Shown: positions 51,932-63,806, numbered from the stretch's first letter. The stretch is DNA of 64,000 nt from CAZDET01 sp964504335 (GCA_964504335.1 CAZDET010000015.1:20984-84983); one strand, 5' to 3'. Numbers and translations: made by a program. Notes: generated by a model not told the origin, from the letters alone.

Positions 51932-52810
51932 ATGGAGGGAATCCAGCAGCGCATTTTTCAAGTACTTTCCGAAAGTCCGGATTTTCAAGGGTTTTCGCCC
52001 CAGGAGCTGCGGGAGATCAGTGCGATTTCCCGGATCGCTTCCTTTGCGGCAGGGGAAGAAGTCTTCACGATCGACCACACGGGGCAATCCGTATTTATTG
52101 TTGCCTCCGGGCGCTTGCGGCTGCGCCTCAAATCGAGGCAAATTAAAGACTACCTGGCGGGCGAGTTATTCGGCGAAATCGCCGTGCTGAGCAACCGGGG
52201 TCGACTCGGAACGATCCAGTGTGTGGAAGCGGCAGAGCTGGTCGTTATTGACAAATCCCGAATTTTTGCCTCTGACCTCCTGAATCTCACAACGCGCCTC
52301 AACCTGATTATGACGCTGACGCAGAAAATGATTTCCTACTTCTATCAGGAAGAGCCACCTGCGACTGAGCGCCTTTTACAGCAAACGCCATCCGAGACGC
52401 TGAGCTTTCTTCCCGATTTCGGAGCATCCCACCGAGTGGAGATACTTCAAACCATTGCCGCTTTTCTGAACCAGCGAGGCGGCACCTTGCTTCTAGGCGT
52501 GGACCCCTCGGGTACGGCAACCGGACGGACCCTCCGGAAAGCGACCTTTGACCAATTCCGCGACGAGCTCGTCGACGAACTGAAGGCAGCCCTACGTTCC
52601 GATTATGCCGACCATTTGCATTTCGACGTCGAATCTGTGGGAGACAAGCCCCTTATCCGGATCGACGTAGATCCGGCGACGCAACCCGTGTTCTTTTGGG
52701 ACCCCACCGATCAAGCGGAGCGGTTCATTATCCGCAGCGGGGCAAGTAACACCTTATTGCGTCGGGAACAACAGATTTCGGCATTCCTCGAACAGCGTTT
52801 TCAAAAGTAG
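51932..52810 (+). CDS. Cyclic-nucleotide-binding domain fused to AlbA_2 (Schlafen-type) domain
   Basis: 292 residues. Residues 15-125 are a cNMP-binding/Crp-like beta-roll (GEEVFTIDHTGQSVFIVASGRLRLRL; GELFGEIAVLSNRGRLGTIQ). The phosphate-binding cassette keeps the Gly-Glu and an Arg (R91) but has Leu-Gly where Ser/Thr-Ala is usual. Residues 155-290 are AlbA_2-like (RVEILQTIAAFLNQRGGTLLLGVDPSGTATG), a nucleic-acid-binding or nuclease-like fold. There is no Crp helix-turn-helix. A ligand-gated nucleic-acid-binding protein is a reasonable reading. It starts 3 bp after the SUKH gene, so the two form an operon. Confidence 0.78.
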   Translation: MEGIQQRIFQVLSESPDFQGFSPQELREISAISRIASFAAGEEVFTIDHTGQSVFIVASGRLRLRLKSRQIKDYLAGELFGEIAVLSNRGRLGTIQCVEAAELVVIDKSRIFASDLLNLTTRLNLIMTLTQKMISYFYQEEPPATERLLQQTPSETLSFLPDFGASHRVEILQTIAAFLNQRGGTLLLGVDPSGTATGRTLRKATFDQFRDELVDELKAALRSDYADHLHFDVESVGDKPLIRIDVDPATQPVFFWDPTDQAERFIIRSGASNTLLRREQQISAFLEQRFQK

Positions 52811-52822
52811 TGGCCAATTGTG

Positions 52823-52830
52823 TATCTTTA
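52823..52830 (+). promoter_or_regulatory. Possible -7 box before the T9SS surface-protein gene
   Basis: TATCTTTA (one mismatch to TAnnTTTG) 86 bp before the ATG, in a TTGTGTATCTTT context that also occurs at 49533-49544. The -33 element is weak (TTTT near 52798). Confidence 0.35.
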
Positions 52831-52915
52831 CAATAGGTTATATGCCTTTCCCTTTACTTCCTCCTCCTTAAGCAGGTTAACCCCCTAAACAGGCAAGTTC
52901 CTTTACCCTCATCCC

Positions 52916-55900
52916 ATGAGTAGAATACCCTCGTCCAGGCAGCACGTCCTGCTATGGTTCTTCTTGTTGTTCGTACCCGCTTTTACCTCTGCGCAATTGA
53001 CCCTTTCCCTCGAGGTTGATATGGCTCGCTGTGGAGACGATGGCCGTCTGCGCGTCCAGGTATCGGGGGGGTCCGGAGCGTACAATTATTTGCTGGAAAA
53101 TGATTGTGGTGAAGTATTTGCCCCCCAGCAACAGCCTTCGTTCGAAAAACTCATCCCCTGCACGTACCGGCTGACGGTCGTTGACCGGCAAACCAACGAC
53201 AGCCGCGTCGAGCCTTTCACAATCATTTCCGACTACCAATCCATCCAGCTTAGTTTGGAACAAGACGGATGTACCCAGCGCATTCGCGTGCAGGGCGGCC
53301 GTGCACCTATCCAGTTAGCCTACAGCGAAGAGGGCACGAAAGGTCCTTTCCAGAGTCTCCCGTCGGACGAATTACCCACCACGGAAAATGACCTGGTCTG
53401 GGTGCAGGCTACGGATGATTGTGGCCGGTCTGTTGTCAGTAGCTTGCGGGTAACCGAGGCCACGACCCTGCGGATCGAACAATCAGACCAATCAGACGGG
53501 TTGCAGTTTAATGTGAGCGGCGGCACGGCTCCTTATAGCTTCGAGTTGTCTAGTGAAGCCGGGCAATTCGCAAATACAACCGGATTTTTCCCTTGGTCGG
53601 AGATTGGATGCGGACCTGTGTTAACGGTGCGGGACCAATGTCCGACCGGACCAGCCACGACCTACCAGATAGAGCTTCCATTGGAGGGCGAAATAGGATG
53701 CGTCAACTTTGCCGATGGTTCTGCCGAAATTTTCCCCATTCAAGGGGTGGGCCCTTTTCGGTACCGAGTAGAATTGGAGGATGGCACCTCATTTATATCC
53801 GAGGATGGCCAGTTCGACGATTTACCGCTGGGCGAAGCATCCTTTTCCTTCTGGATTTTGGATCGCTGCGGAAACGAGCGAGCACTCGGGAGGAGTACCC
53901 CCTACCGGCTGGGGTTCTTACCCAGTACTCAAGGATGCGCCGACGATGCGGTCTCCTTTCGGGTAGAACGATTGTGCACCGGTGAAATTCCCTATCCACT
54001 CACGGTAAGCTGTTTATCCTGCCCGGATCAGCGATCAGTCGTTATAGAGGGTACCTCCGATATTACGTTCGATCAGGGAACGATTGGTGATTGGTCTATC
54101 CAGGTTGAAGATAACTGCGGGGATCGAACCACTTGTACAGATACCCTTTTACTGGAAATCCGGCCGGCCTGCGATTCGATTATTGCGGAGATCGTACAAT
54201 TGTTTAGCTGTGACGATGGCCTGGAAAGCCGCCGCCGCCTATCCGACGGCAGTGCGCGCTTTGAGCTGCGCGACGCCACCGGAGCCGTTTTGGAGTCGAA
54301 CAACACCAGCGGCATCTTTCGGGGGTTACCCCCGGGCACCTATTCGGTGTTTGCCCAGCTCAATTGTGGAAACCTGGCGGCCTCGGTCGAAGTAGTCAAC
54401 CCTCGGCCCATCAATCCTTATTACGAATTCGATCTGAGGCGGGCGTCGGGTAGCGACGAGTGCCTCTTTCGCTACCACCTGGATATCGAGCGGGCTGCCG
54501 GTCCCTATGTACTCACGGGGGGGGCAGATGATGATTACTACCAGATTTTGGATGAAGAGACGGACGGCCCCTGCCGGTTCTACTCCATAGACGAACTGCC
54601 GCCCGGGCTGTACAAGCTCACGTCTATGTCGGAGTGCGGGGCCATATTCATTCTACTACCCGAACCCGATAATCGCCCCAACATCGAAGTAGAAATAGAG
54701 CGATCCTGCCCTGGTCGGTCGGCTGTGCGCATTACCAATGCACTGCGCGATGCCGAAGGTTATGCTCAGTGGTTCGTGGATCAGGGGGCTCAACCCAATT
54801 CCCAATTTGGTAGCGATCGGTTCAGTATCGACGGGACTTCGAAGGGTAACGAGGTGATTCGAAATCTGGCTCCCGGTACGTATAAGGCATACGTAGAACC
54901 CTACTATGCCAGAGGCTGCTATATCGATAGTGTGGAGTTCGAAATTCCGGATTATCAGCCCGTTGAGTTAGTCATTGGAGGGAATTTCATCTGCGAACCC
55001 GAAGGCCTGGCCGAGCTGCAGATATCGCTCTCCGGCGGGAACGGCCCCTACCAGTTTCGGGAAGTGGATTGCACTACCGGAAGCCCCATAGGCACCGAAC
55101 TGGCATTCGACTCGGCCGCCGACTTTTCCTTTCCGGATATGGGACTAGGCGTTCATTGCTTTGAGGTGGCCGATGCCTGTGGCTTCAACAGCGGATTTTC
55201 CAAGGCGGTCGATTTGTATGCGGATACCATTCGCAGTATCTATACTTGTGCGCCTTCCGTCCAGTTGCTCGTCGATTCTCTGCCTTTCGAATATGTCTGG
55301 AAAGATGCACAGGGCAGCCCACTCGGAACGGGGCCCGTGCTTGAGGTACCGCCACCGGCCGAGGCGGAAACCTATCTATTGGAAATTGATCTCGGTAATT
55401 GTCAGGTGGAATCGAGTATCGAACTCCCGTTTCGGGAAGTTATTCCGGGGATCACTCTGGCGCCCGGCGTCGATACGCTTTATCTGTGCGGAGATACACA
55501 GCTCGAAGTGGGCGTATCCACGGCGGCAGAAATCATTGAATGGTCGGACAATACGGCTGATCAGACGCGGCTAATTGATCGACCGGGGCGGTATACGGTA
55601 CAAGTAACCAATGATTTGGGGTGTATTGCCTCGGATACCGTTGAAGTGATCAGCGTACCCAACCCCGTGCCGAGCATTGTGGCACCCGCCGAGATTTGTC
55701 CGGGCGATACGGTATTCCTGGAAGTGGAGCAGGCCTACCAACGGGTATTCTGGGAATCGCGGGCGCGGTCGACAACCCGTTTTCTCATAGTAGACGGAGG
55801 GGTGTTTTCGGTAGAAGTGCAGGACGATAAGGGCTGCTTGGGGCGTGATTCCGTAGAAGTCAGAGCGCTCGAGTTGCCGAATATTCAGTTAGAGGGCGAT

Positions 55901-57352
55901 TTACTCATTTGCCCGGATGCGACCACGGTGGTTGGGCCCGATCAAGCCTTTGTTTCGTACCAATGGTCGAATGGCGCCACGACTCCTAGCCAGGAATTGA
56001 CGGCGGGCAATTACGAGCTTCGGGTAGAAGGGCAGAATGGCTGCTTCACGACCGAAGAATTTTCCATTGAAGAATATCCGCGGGTGTCGGCTACGCTGGA
56101 TGCTGCGTCCCTGATCTGTCGGGGCGATTCGGCCGTACTAAACTTTGAGCTTTCCGGGATTGATGCCCTTTCACAGGTCGCAGTTGAATACAGCCAGGGG
56201 CAACCACTAATCCGGCAATCGCTGGCGGCCCGCGATAGTTTCCGGCTGCTGCTCGAAGCGGACACCCGTCTGCGCCTGGCAGCGGTAGAGCCGTTGGACT
56301 ATCCCTGCCCGGTCAATTTGGATACGACTTGGGTATCTGTCCAGTTGACGGAGGTCACCGGTCGAATCACCATTGATTCGATCCCCTGCGCCAACCTGCC
56401 GGGAGGTGCATTGCTGGCGCAGGCGACGTCGGTGTCGCCACCGCTTCAGGTATATTGGGAAACCTATGACACGGCCTTCATCGATCAGCTCGGCCCCGGC
56501 ACGTATACGGCCGTGGCCGTCAATCGGCTCGGCTGCGAGTGGCGCGAAAGCGTAACGTTGGTCGATCCGCCTGCCCTGACGGGATTAGTCAGCGCAGGAA
56601 ATCCGATTTGCCCGGATGGGACAGATGGATTTATTGCAGTTGATGCGGTGGTGAACGGCGTTCCGCCCTTCCGCTGGTCGGTAGACGAGCAGCCCGTCAA
56701 CGGCGGGGTGCCCTCCGAAGCACTGCAGCTAAGCGAAGGGCCGCACCAGTTAGAATTGGTGGATGGCGAGGGCTGCCGGTGGGATACCGTCATTACGCTG
56801 TACGATCCGGAAGGGTTTGGCCTGGAGCTAGGCGCTGATACGGCCATCCGGATTGGCGACAGTGTGCAGTTCCAGCCGGTTATCGAATTTGATCCCGTCG
56901 ACTTCAACTGGTCGGTTATTTCGGTCGATACGGCCATTATCGAAGAATTGGCACCAATATTGATGCCTTCTTACACGAGCGAATACCACTTGGAAGTACT
57001 TAGTGCAGAAGGGTGTCGAGTTCGGGACACAGTCCATGTGATTGTAGACCGGAACGTGCCCATCTACACACCAACGGCCTTTAGTCCCGATGGGGACGGG
57101 CAAAATGACTTCTTCCAACCGATGGGAAGCCCCAGACAGCTTCGCTCCATCCGGGAATTGTCGGTGTTTAGTCGATTTGGAAATCAGGTGGCGTTTTTAC
57201 GCGATTTGCCAATCGACACCGCGGATTTCGGCTGGGACGGAACCTTCGATGGGCAATCCCTACCGGGCGGGGTATACGTTTGGATGGCAACCGTCGAGCT
57301 GGTAGATGGCCGACAAATAGCATTGAGCGGAGAGGTGATCCTCGTGCGATAA
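52916..57352 (+). CDS. Giant secreted surface protein with type-B T9SS sorting domain (CHU_C)
   Basis: 1478 residues: signal peptide (about 1-27, FVPAFTSAQ), then many immunoglobulin/PKD- and SprB-like modules with recurring SGGxGxYxF, xCxD and GTYTVxVTDxxGC turns. The C-terminal domain (about 1390-1478) is typical of gliding-motility-associated type-B sorting signals: PTAFSPDGDGQNDFF, ELSVFSRFGNQV and GWDGTFDGQSLPGGVYVWMATVEL. It should be exported by the type IX system to the surface, perhaps as an adhesin. The many cysteines suggest disulfides. No PorP/SprF partner gene follows here. Confidence 0.93.
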   Translation: MSRIPSSRQHVLLWFFLLFVPAFTSAQLTLSLEVDMARCGDDGRLRVQVSGGSGAYNYLLENDCGEVFAPQQQPSFEKLIPCTYRLTVVDRQTNDSRVEPFTIISDYQSIQLSLEQDGCTQRIRVQGGRAPIQLAYSEEGTKGPFQSLPSDELPTTENDLVWVQATDDCGRSVVSSLRVTEATTLRIEQSDQSDGLQFNVSGGTAPYSFELSSEAGQFANTTGFFPWSEIGCGPVLTVRDQCPTGPATTYQIELPLEGEIGCVNFADGSAEIFPIQGVGPFRYRVELEDGTSFISEDGQFDDLPLGEASFSFWILDRCGNERALGRSTPYRLGFLPSTQGCADDAVSFRVERLCTGEIPYPLTVSCLSCPDQRSVVIEGTSDITFDQGTIGDWSIQVEDNCGDRTTCTDTLLLEIRPACDSIIAEIVQLFSCDDGLESRRRLSDGSARFELRDATGAVLESNNTSGIFRGLPPGTYSVFAQLNCGNLAASVEVVNPRPINPYYEFDLRRASGSDECLFRYHLDIERAAGPYVLTGGADDDYYQILDEETDGPCRFYSIDELPPGLYKLTSMSECGAIFILLPEPDNRPNIEVEIERSCPGRSAVRITNALRDAEGYAQWFVDQGAQPNSQFGSDRFSIDGTSKGNEVIRNLAPGTYKAYVEPYYARGCYIDSVEFEIPDYQPVELVIGGNFICEPEGLAELQISLSGGNGPYQFREVDCTTGSPIGTELAFDSAADFSFPDMGLGVHCFEVADACGFNSGFSKAVDLYADTIRSIYTCAPSVQLLVDSLPFEYVWKDAQGSPLGTGPVLEVPPPAEAETYLLEIDLGNCQVESSIELPFREVIPGITLAPGVDTLYLCGDTQLEVGVSTAAEIIEWSDNTADQTRLIDRPGRYTVQVTNDLGCIASDTVEVISVPNPVPSIVAPAEICPGDTVFLEVEQAYQRVFWESRARSTTRFLIVDGGVFSVEVQDDKGCLGRDSVEVRALELPNIQLEGDLLICPDATTVVGPDQAFVSYQWSNGATTPSQELTAGNYELRVEGQNGCFTTEEFSIEEYPRVSATLDAASLICRGDSAVLNFELSGIDALSQVAVEYSQGQPLIRQSLAARDSFRLLLEADTRLRLAAVEPLDYPCPVNLDTTWVSVQLTEVTGRITIDSIPCANLPGGALLAQATSVSPPLQVYWETYDTAFIDQLGPGTYTAVAVNRLGCEWRESVTLVDPPALTGLVSAGNPICPDGTDGFIAVDAVVNGVPPFRWSVDEQPVNGGVPSEALQLSEGPHQLELVDGEGCRWDTVITLYDPEGFGLELGADTAIRIGDSVQFQPVIEFDPVDFNWSVISVDTAIIEELAPILMPSYTSEYHLEVLSAEGCRVRDTVHVIVDRNVPIYTPTAFSPDGDGQNDFFQPMGSPRQLRSIRELSVFSRFGNQVAFLRDLPIDTADFGWDGTFDGQSLPGGVYVWMATVELVDGRQIALSGEVILVR

Positions 57353-57384
57353 CCCGACAATCCCTTACCCTATTCCGTGTATTT

Positions 57385-57423
57385 TTAGGCACTTAGCTTT
57401 CTTTTGAGTGCAAACGTGCCTAA
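57385..57423 (+). terminator. Possible transcript-end hairpin after the T9SS gene
   Basis: Perfect 8-bp stem TTAGGCAC/GTGCCTAA (57385-57392 and 57416-57423) with a 23-nt loop, 33 bp after the stop. Only three T follow the stem, so efficiency is doubtful. Confidence 0.35.
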
Positions 57424-57558
57424 TTTGCCAAAGAATAAATGATTGAAGTTCGGACTTGCCGGGCGTTGTTTCTGCTCCTATTTTTGTGAAAAATCTACTA
57501 GCCCATTCTCATCCTGGTACCGCATTTTATTGAATTAACAGAACACCTGGAGATTTAA

Positions 57559-58134
57559 ATGGACCGATACTTAGCACAACTACTGGAAGATATTGAAGCG
57601 TCGATAGCAGCGGTGCCCGTTTTTCAGCGACAGGGGGATTTCGATGCCGAGGAAGATTACGTTGAAGAAGAAGACGCGTTGATGTACCGTCGGCGAGAAC
57701 TTCTCGAGGAAATCATCGGGATCGAGCAAATTCAATTCCCGCCGGCCGATCGGTTGACGGAAATCCAGATCGCCCCCATTCTGTACGCGCTGGAGCGCTG
57801 CCTCGATACCTACGGCTACCGGCCCGAATTTCCTGCTTACCTACAGCCTCGCTACTACTATACCTTGCTTCGGGCGCAGCTGAACCGCAGCGTGCCCCTG
57901 CTTATGGGAGAGGTGTTCCCCTTGTACCTTTGTCCTCCCAGCGAAGAAACCAGTTGCCTGCTCGGCGATAGTTGCCAATGCAAGGATGCCGAAATTTGGG
58001 ATCTGGATGCGACGGATTACGACGATTTGCCCAATCCACTGTTGTTTCCGCGCGATTTATCTAACCGGCCCTTCTACACCGATCCGGACAAGGATGAAGA
58101 AGACGACGACTGGGAAGACGGGGCTTATTTCTGA
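57559..58134 (+). CDS. Acidic protein with a four-cysteine cluster, unknown function
   Basis: 191 residues, no signal peptide. N-terminal half acidic and helical (residues 25-55). C125, C133, C139 and C141 (Cx7Cx5CxC) form a likely metal-binding cluster, followed by an acidic tail rich in Asp and Glu (DPDKDEEDDDWEDG). I recognise no family. It could bind zinc or an iron-sulfur centre, or interact with basic proteins. Its 3' end overlaps the convergent GNAT-nitrilase gene by 10 bp. A 200-bp AT-rich region precedes the ATG. Confidence 0.68.
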   Translation: MDRYLAQLLEDIEASIAAVPVFQRQGDFDAEEDYVEEEDALMYRRRELLEEIIGIEQIQFPPADRLTEIQIAPILYALERCLDTYGYRPEFPAYLQPRYYYTLLRAQLNRSVPLLMGEVFPLYLCPPSEETSCLLGDSCQCKDAEIWDLDATDYDDLPNPLLFPRDLSNRPFYTDPDKDEEDDDWEDGAYF

Positions 58135-59675
58135 TGATTTTGCTGTTGCGGTTTAAGCAACTGGAGCGAGTAGATATCCGTGCGTCGATCCTTTAGCGTA
58201 CGTACACTTCCGCGCATATTCAATTCTTTTAGCGACTCCATGTCGACATCGGCAATGACGGTCATCTCCGTATTCGGAGTTGCCTCCGCTTTGATGGCGT
58301 TGGTAGGGAAGGCAAAGTCGGAAGGCGTGAAGATGGCCGACTGCGCAAATTGAATATCCATATTATTGACCCGCGGCAAATTGCCGACGCATCCGGCGAT
58401 GGCTACGTAGCATTCGTTTTCCACGGCGCGCGCCTGAGCGCAGCGGCGCACGCGGTTGTACCCGTTTTGCGTATCCGTGAGGAATGGCACGAACAGAATT
58501 TGCATCCCCTGCAGGGCGTATAGCCGGGCCAGCTCGGGGAACTCCACATCGTAGCAAATCAAAATGCCGATCCTGCCGCAATCGGTGTCGAATACCTGTA
58601 CTTTATCGCCCCCTACCATGCCCCAGGCACTGACTTCGGAAGGAGTAAGATGGATCTTCGTGTAGCTTTCCCAGGTGCCGTCGCGGCGGCACAGGTAGCT
58701 GATGTTCATGAGTTTGTCATCTTCGAGGATCGGCATGGAGCCCGTGATGATATTGGTGTTGTAAGCCACGGCCATGTCCAGCATTTTCTGGCGGAGTGGC
58801 TCCGTGTAGCGGGTGAGTTCGCGAATGGCGCGGGCTTCGCCCAGGTGGTTGAATTCGGCCATGAGCGGCGCCTCGAAGAATTCGGGAAACAGCGTGAAGT
58901 CTGCCTTGTAATCGCTGACGGCATCTACAAAGTACTCCACTTGTTCGACCAGGGCATCGAAGTTTTTAAACAAGCGCATTTGCCACTGGACCAGGCCGAG
59001 CCGCACCACGGATTTGGGCTGCTGAAAAAGGCCCTCCTTTTCCGTGAAATAGATGTTGTTCCACTCGATCAGGGTAGCGTATTCGTGCGATTCGGTATCC
59101 CCTTCCAAATAGCCGCCGATTACCCGTTTGACGCGAAATTCGTTGCTTAGCTGAAACGTCAAGGTGGGGTCGTAGATATCTTTGGAATGCACCTTGCGGA
59201 TGTATTCCTGCGGACTCATTTCCGCCGCGTAGTTTTTGTATCCCGGAATGCGCCCGCCTGCGATGATGGCGCGCAGATTCAGGTTTTCGCAGAGTTCTTT
59301 TCGCGCGTCGTACAGCCGGCGCCCGAGGCGCATCCCCCGGTAATCGGGATGCACGAAGACATCGATGCCGTACAGCACGTCGCCACGTATGGCATCGTGG
59401 GTACTGAAGGTGTATGCGCCCGTGATTTTCTTGTAGGTGTGATCGTCGCCAAACTTCTTGTAATCAACTACGATGCTCAACGCACAGGCGGCAACTTTCC
59501 CATCGACCAGTACACATATCTGGCCCTCCGGAAAAATGGTCAACAGACGCTGTATGGTTGCCTCCTGCCAAAACTGACCGCCAATTCCGCTGTAGGCCTC
59601 GATCATGGCATTCTTCAAGCCGCGGTAATCTTCCAGCCTCAGATGCCGGATCTCAATTTTATCCAATACCTCCAT
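58125..59675 (-). CDS. GNAT acetyltransferase/nitrilase-superfamily amidohydrolase fusion
   Basis: 516 residues. Residues 1-200 are a GNAT domain (IEIRHLRLEDYRGLKNAMIEAY; YGIDVFVHPDYRGMRLGRRLYDAR, the acetyl-CoA loop). Residues 215-500 are a carbon-nitrogen hydrolase with an intact triad: Glu in LFPEFFEAPL, Lys in TKIHLTPSE and Cys in ILICYDVEFPE. The fusion is a known architecture whose members are thought to act on N-acylated or omega-amide metabolites. Cytoplasmic. The ATG at 59673-59675 is preceded by the terminator of the next upstream gene. Confidence 0.95.
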   Translation of the reverse strand: MEVLDKIEIRHLRLEDYRGLKNAMIEAYSGIGGQFWQEATIQRLLTIFPEGQICVLVDGKVAACALSIVVDYKKFGDDHTYKKITGAYTFSTHDAIRGDVLYGIDVFVHPDYRGMRLGRRLYDARKELCENLNLRAIIAGGRIPGYKNYAAEMSPQEYIRKVHSKDIYDPTLTFQLSNEFRVKRVIGGYLEGDTESHEYATLIEWNNIYFTEKEGLFQQPKSVVRLGLVQWQMRLFKNFDALVEQVEYFVDAVSDYKADFTLFPEFFEAPLMAEFNHLGEARAIRELTRYTEPLRQKMLDMAVAYNTNIITGSMPILEDDKLMNISYLCRRDGTWESYTKIHLTPSEVSAWGMVGGDKVQVFDTDCGRIGILICYDVEFPELARLYALQGMQILFVPFLTDTQNGYNRVRRCAQARAVENECYVAIAGCVGNLPRVNNMDIQFAQSAIFTPSDFAFPTNAIKAEATPNTEMTVIADVDMESLKELNMRGSVRTLKDRRTDIYSLQLLKPQQQNHQK

Positions 59676-59714
59676 GTACGGTCTTTTTCTTTGGAACAGG
59701 CTTTCATCGGCCTA

Positions 59715-59752
59715 GTTTAAAAAACGCCACCGGTAGTTCTACCGGTGGCGTT
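59715..59752 (-). terminator. Rho-independent terminator of the S9 peptidase gene
   Basis: Perfect 13-bp stem (59723-59735 and 59740-59752) with a 4-nt loop, followed on the minus strand by TTTTTT. It lies 38 bp past the S9 peptidase stop and just before the GNAT-nitrilase start region, so the two genes are separate transcription units. Confidence 0.9.
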
Positions 59753-59789
59753 AACGCATTAAAAGCAGGTCGCAGACTGCCTTAATGAA

Positions 59790-62234
<2,445 letters not shown>

Positions 62235-62378
62235 AAGGCTAATTGGTTAAGTAATTGGAAAATATTTGGCCATCCGCCGTCGAAAAGGACTTGTCCACAA
62301 ATGACGTGCGAGTGATGGCAGTCTAGGAAGAACTATCCCCTTTGCCGTATCTTGACCGCTGATGCAACTTCACTAAAT

Positions 62379-63422
62379 ATGAAACATTTTATCGGACTTT
62401 TATTGATGACCGGACTATTATTCGGGAGCCCCACTTCCGGATTTGGCCAGTCGTTGCTCAAGGAGCAGAATCTACCGCTGGATCGCACCTTGCAGATCAT
62501 TGCCTTTGGCTCCTGCAACCGGGAAGATGCGCCGCAACGGTACTGGACCCAGATCATGGCCAAGGAGCCCGACTTGTGGATTTGGCTGGGCGACAATATC
62601 TACGCCGATACCGAAGATATGCGGTCGATGCGCGAACAGTACCTGCAGCTCAAAACCAATCCGAACTACACGGCCTTCCGCCGGCGGGTACCGATCACCG
62701 GCATCTGGGACGATCACGATTACGGCGTCAACGACGGCGGTAAGGAATACGAGATGCGCGCGTCGAGTCAGGCACTCTTTTTCGATTTCATCGACGAGCC
62801 GAAAGACGCAGCGGCCCGCAAATCGCCGGGCATCTACCGGTCGTACGTATTCGGTCCGGAAGGAAAACGCGTCAAGGTCATCCTGCTGGACACCCGCTAC
62901 TTTCGGGATGGGCTAGAGAAGAACACCGTCGGACAAAAGCGGTACCAGCCCAATCCCACCGGAGATGTGCTCGGTGCCGCCCAGTGGCAATGGCTGGAAG
63001 AAGAGCTGCGGGCCAACGAAGCAGACATCCATTTGATCGCCTCGAGCATTCAGGTGATTCCGGAGGAGCAGGGATTCGAAAAGTGGGCCAATTTCCCGAG
63101 TGCCCGCCAGCGTCTGTTCGATCTGCTGACGGCCACCCAGCCCAACCGCCCCATTCTGATCAGCGGCGACCGCCATCTGGCCGAGCTGAGCCGCATCGAA
63201 CTACCCGGCCTCGCCACCCCGCTCTACGAATTTACCAGCAGCGGCCTGACCCACTCCTACGAAGCCGCCGACGAACCCAACCGGCACCGGGTGAGCGATT
63301 TGGTGGGCCAGCGGAATTTCGGCATCCTTTCGATCGATTGGGATGGCGACCGCCCCCGCATCATTAGCTGCTTGCACAGCGTGCGGGATGGACGCGAATT
63401 TTGGGCGATTCCGATTGAGTGA
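62379..63422 (+). CDS. PhoD-like metallophosphatase, secreted
   Basis: 347 residues from the ATG at 62379 (a TTG/ATG at 62352 adds 9 unlikely residues). Signal peptide (MKHFIGLLLMTGLLFGSPTSGFGQ). Metal-site motifs: IAFGSCNRED, IWLGDNIYAD, WDDHDYGVNDGG, LLDTRYFRDG and ISGDRHLAEL. This is the shorter PhoD-like alkaline phosphatase D family without the N-terminal Ig-like domain. It likely hydrolyses phosphodiesters or phosphomonoesters outside the inner membrane to release phosphate. Confidence 0.93.
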   Translation: MKHFIGLLLMTGLLFGSPTSGFGQSLLKEQNLPLDRTLQIIAFGSCNREDAPQRYWTQIMAKEPDLWIWLGDNIYADTEDMRSMREQYLQLKTNPNYTAFRRRVPITGIWDDHDYGVNDGGKEYEMRASSQALFFDFIDEPKDAAARKSPGIYRSYVFGPEGKRVKVILLDTRYFRDGLEKNTVGQKRYQPNPTGDVLGAAQWQWLEEELRANEADIHLIASSIQVIPEEQGFEKWANFPSARQRLFDLLTATQPNRPILISGDRHLAELSRIELPGLATPLYEFTSSGLTHSYEAADEPNRHRVSDLVGQRNFGILSIDWDGDRPRIISCLHSVRDGREFWAIPIE

Positions 63423-63493
63423 GGAAAATAGCGTGGGGATCTCAGTGTCCAAAACGGCGGGAAATTGTCAATGCTGGAAGGCGAGGGGTGCCG

Positions 63494-63501
63494 TAGCTTT
63501 G
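63494..63501 (+). promoter_or_regulatory. -7 box before the antitoxin-like gene
   Basis: TAGCTTTG matches TAnnTTTG exactly. A TTG lies at 63465-63467 but 26 nt upstream, which is somewhat longer than the usual spacing. The predicted start near 63508 supports the ATG at 63558 (or 63537). Confidence 0.45.
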
Positions 63502-63557
63502 CCGGCAACTTCCAGCACCCCTACCACGGTTTCATTATGCGAACAATACCTATCCGA

Positions 63558-63806
63558 ATGAGTACCGCTGAAATCCGCCAGGAATTGCACCGACTAATCG
63601 ATCAAATCGATGATCGAATGTTGAAAGCGGTATTTGCGATGGTCCGCACGTACGAGGCCGAAGAAGATCCGATCATCGGCTATGATACTGATGGCAAAGC
63701 GGTTCGAGCTAGTGAGGCGCGCGAGCAACTGCTTGCCGAGGTAGCGGCCGCTAAACGAGGTGAATACACCACTTTGGAAGACTTCAAGAAAGAAGTGGAG
63801 AACTAG
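63558..63806 (+). CDS. Small antitoxin-like protein, no toxin gene nearby
   Basis: 82 residues from the ATG at 63558; the ATG at 63537 is an alternative that adds 7 residues. Helical start IRQELHRLIDQIDDRMLKAVFAMVRTYEAEEDPIIGYDTDGKAVRASE followed by AKRGEYTTLEDFKKEVEN. This pattern (DQxDDRMLK... EDPIxGYDxDG... GEYxTxEDxxKEV) is familiar from Bacteroidota RelB-like antitoxins, which are usually followed immediately by a RelE/ParE toxin. The 194 bp after this gene hold no toxin reading frame, so it is an orphan, or the partner is beyond the window or lost. Confidence 0.7.
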   Translation: MSTAEIRQELHRLIDQIDDRMLKAVFAMVRTYEAEEDPIIGYDTDGKAVRASEAREQLLAEVAAAKRGEYTTLEDFKKEVEN

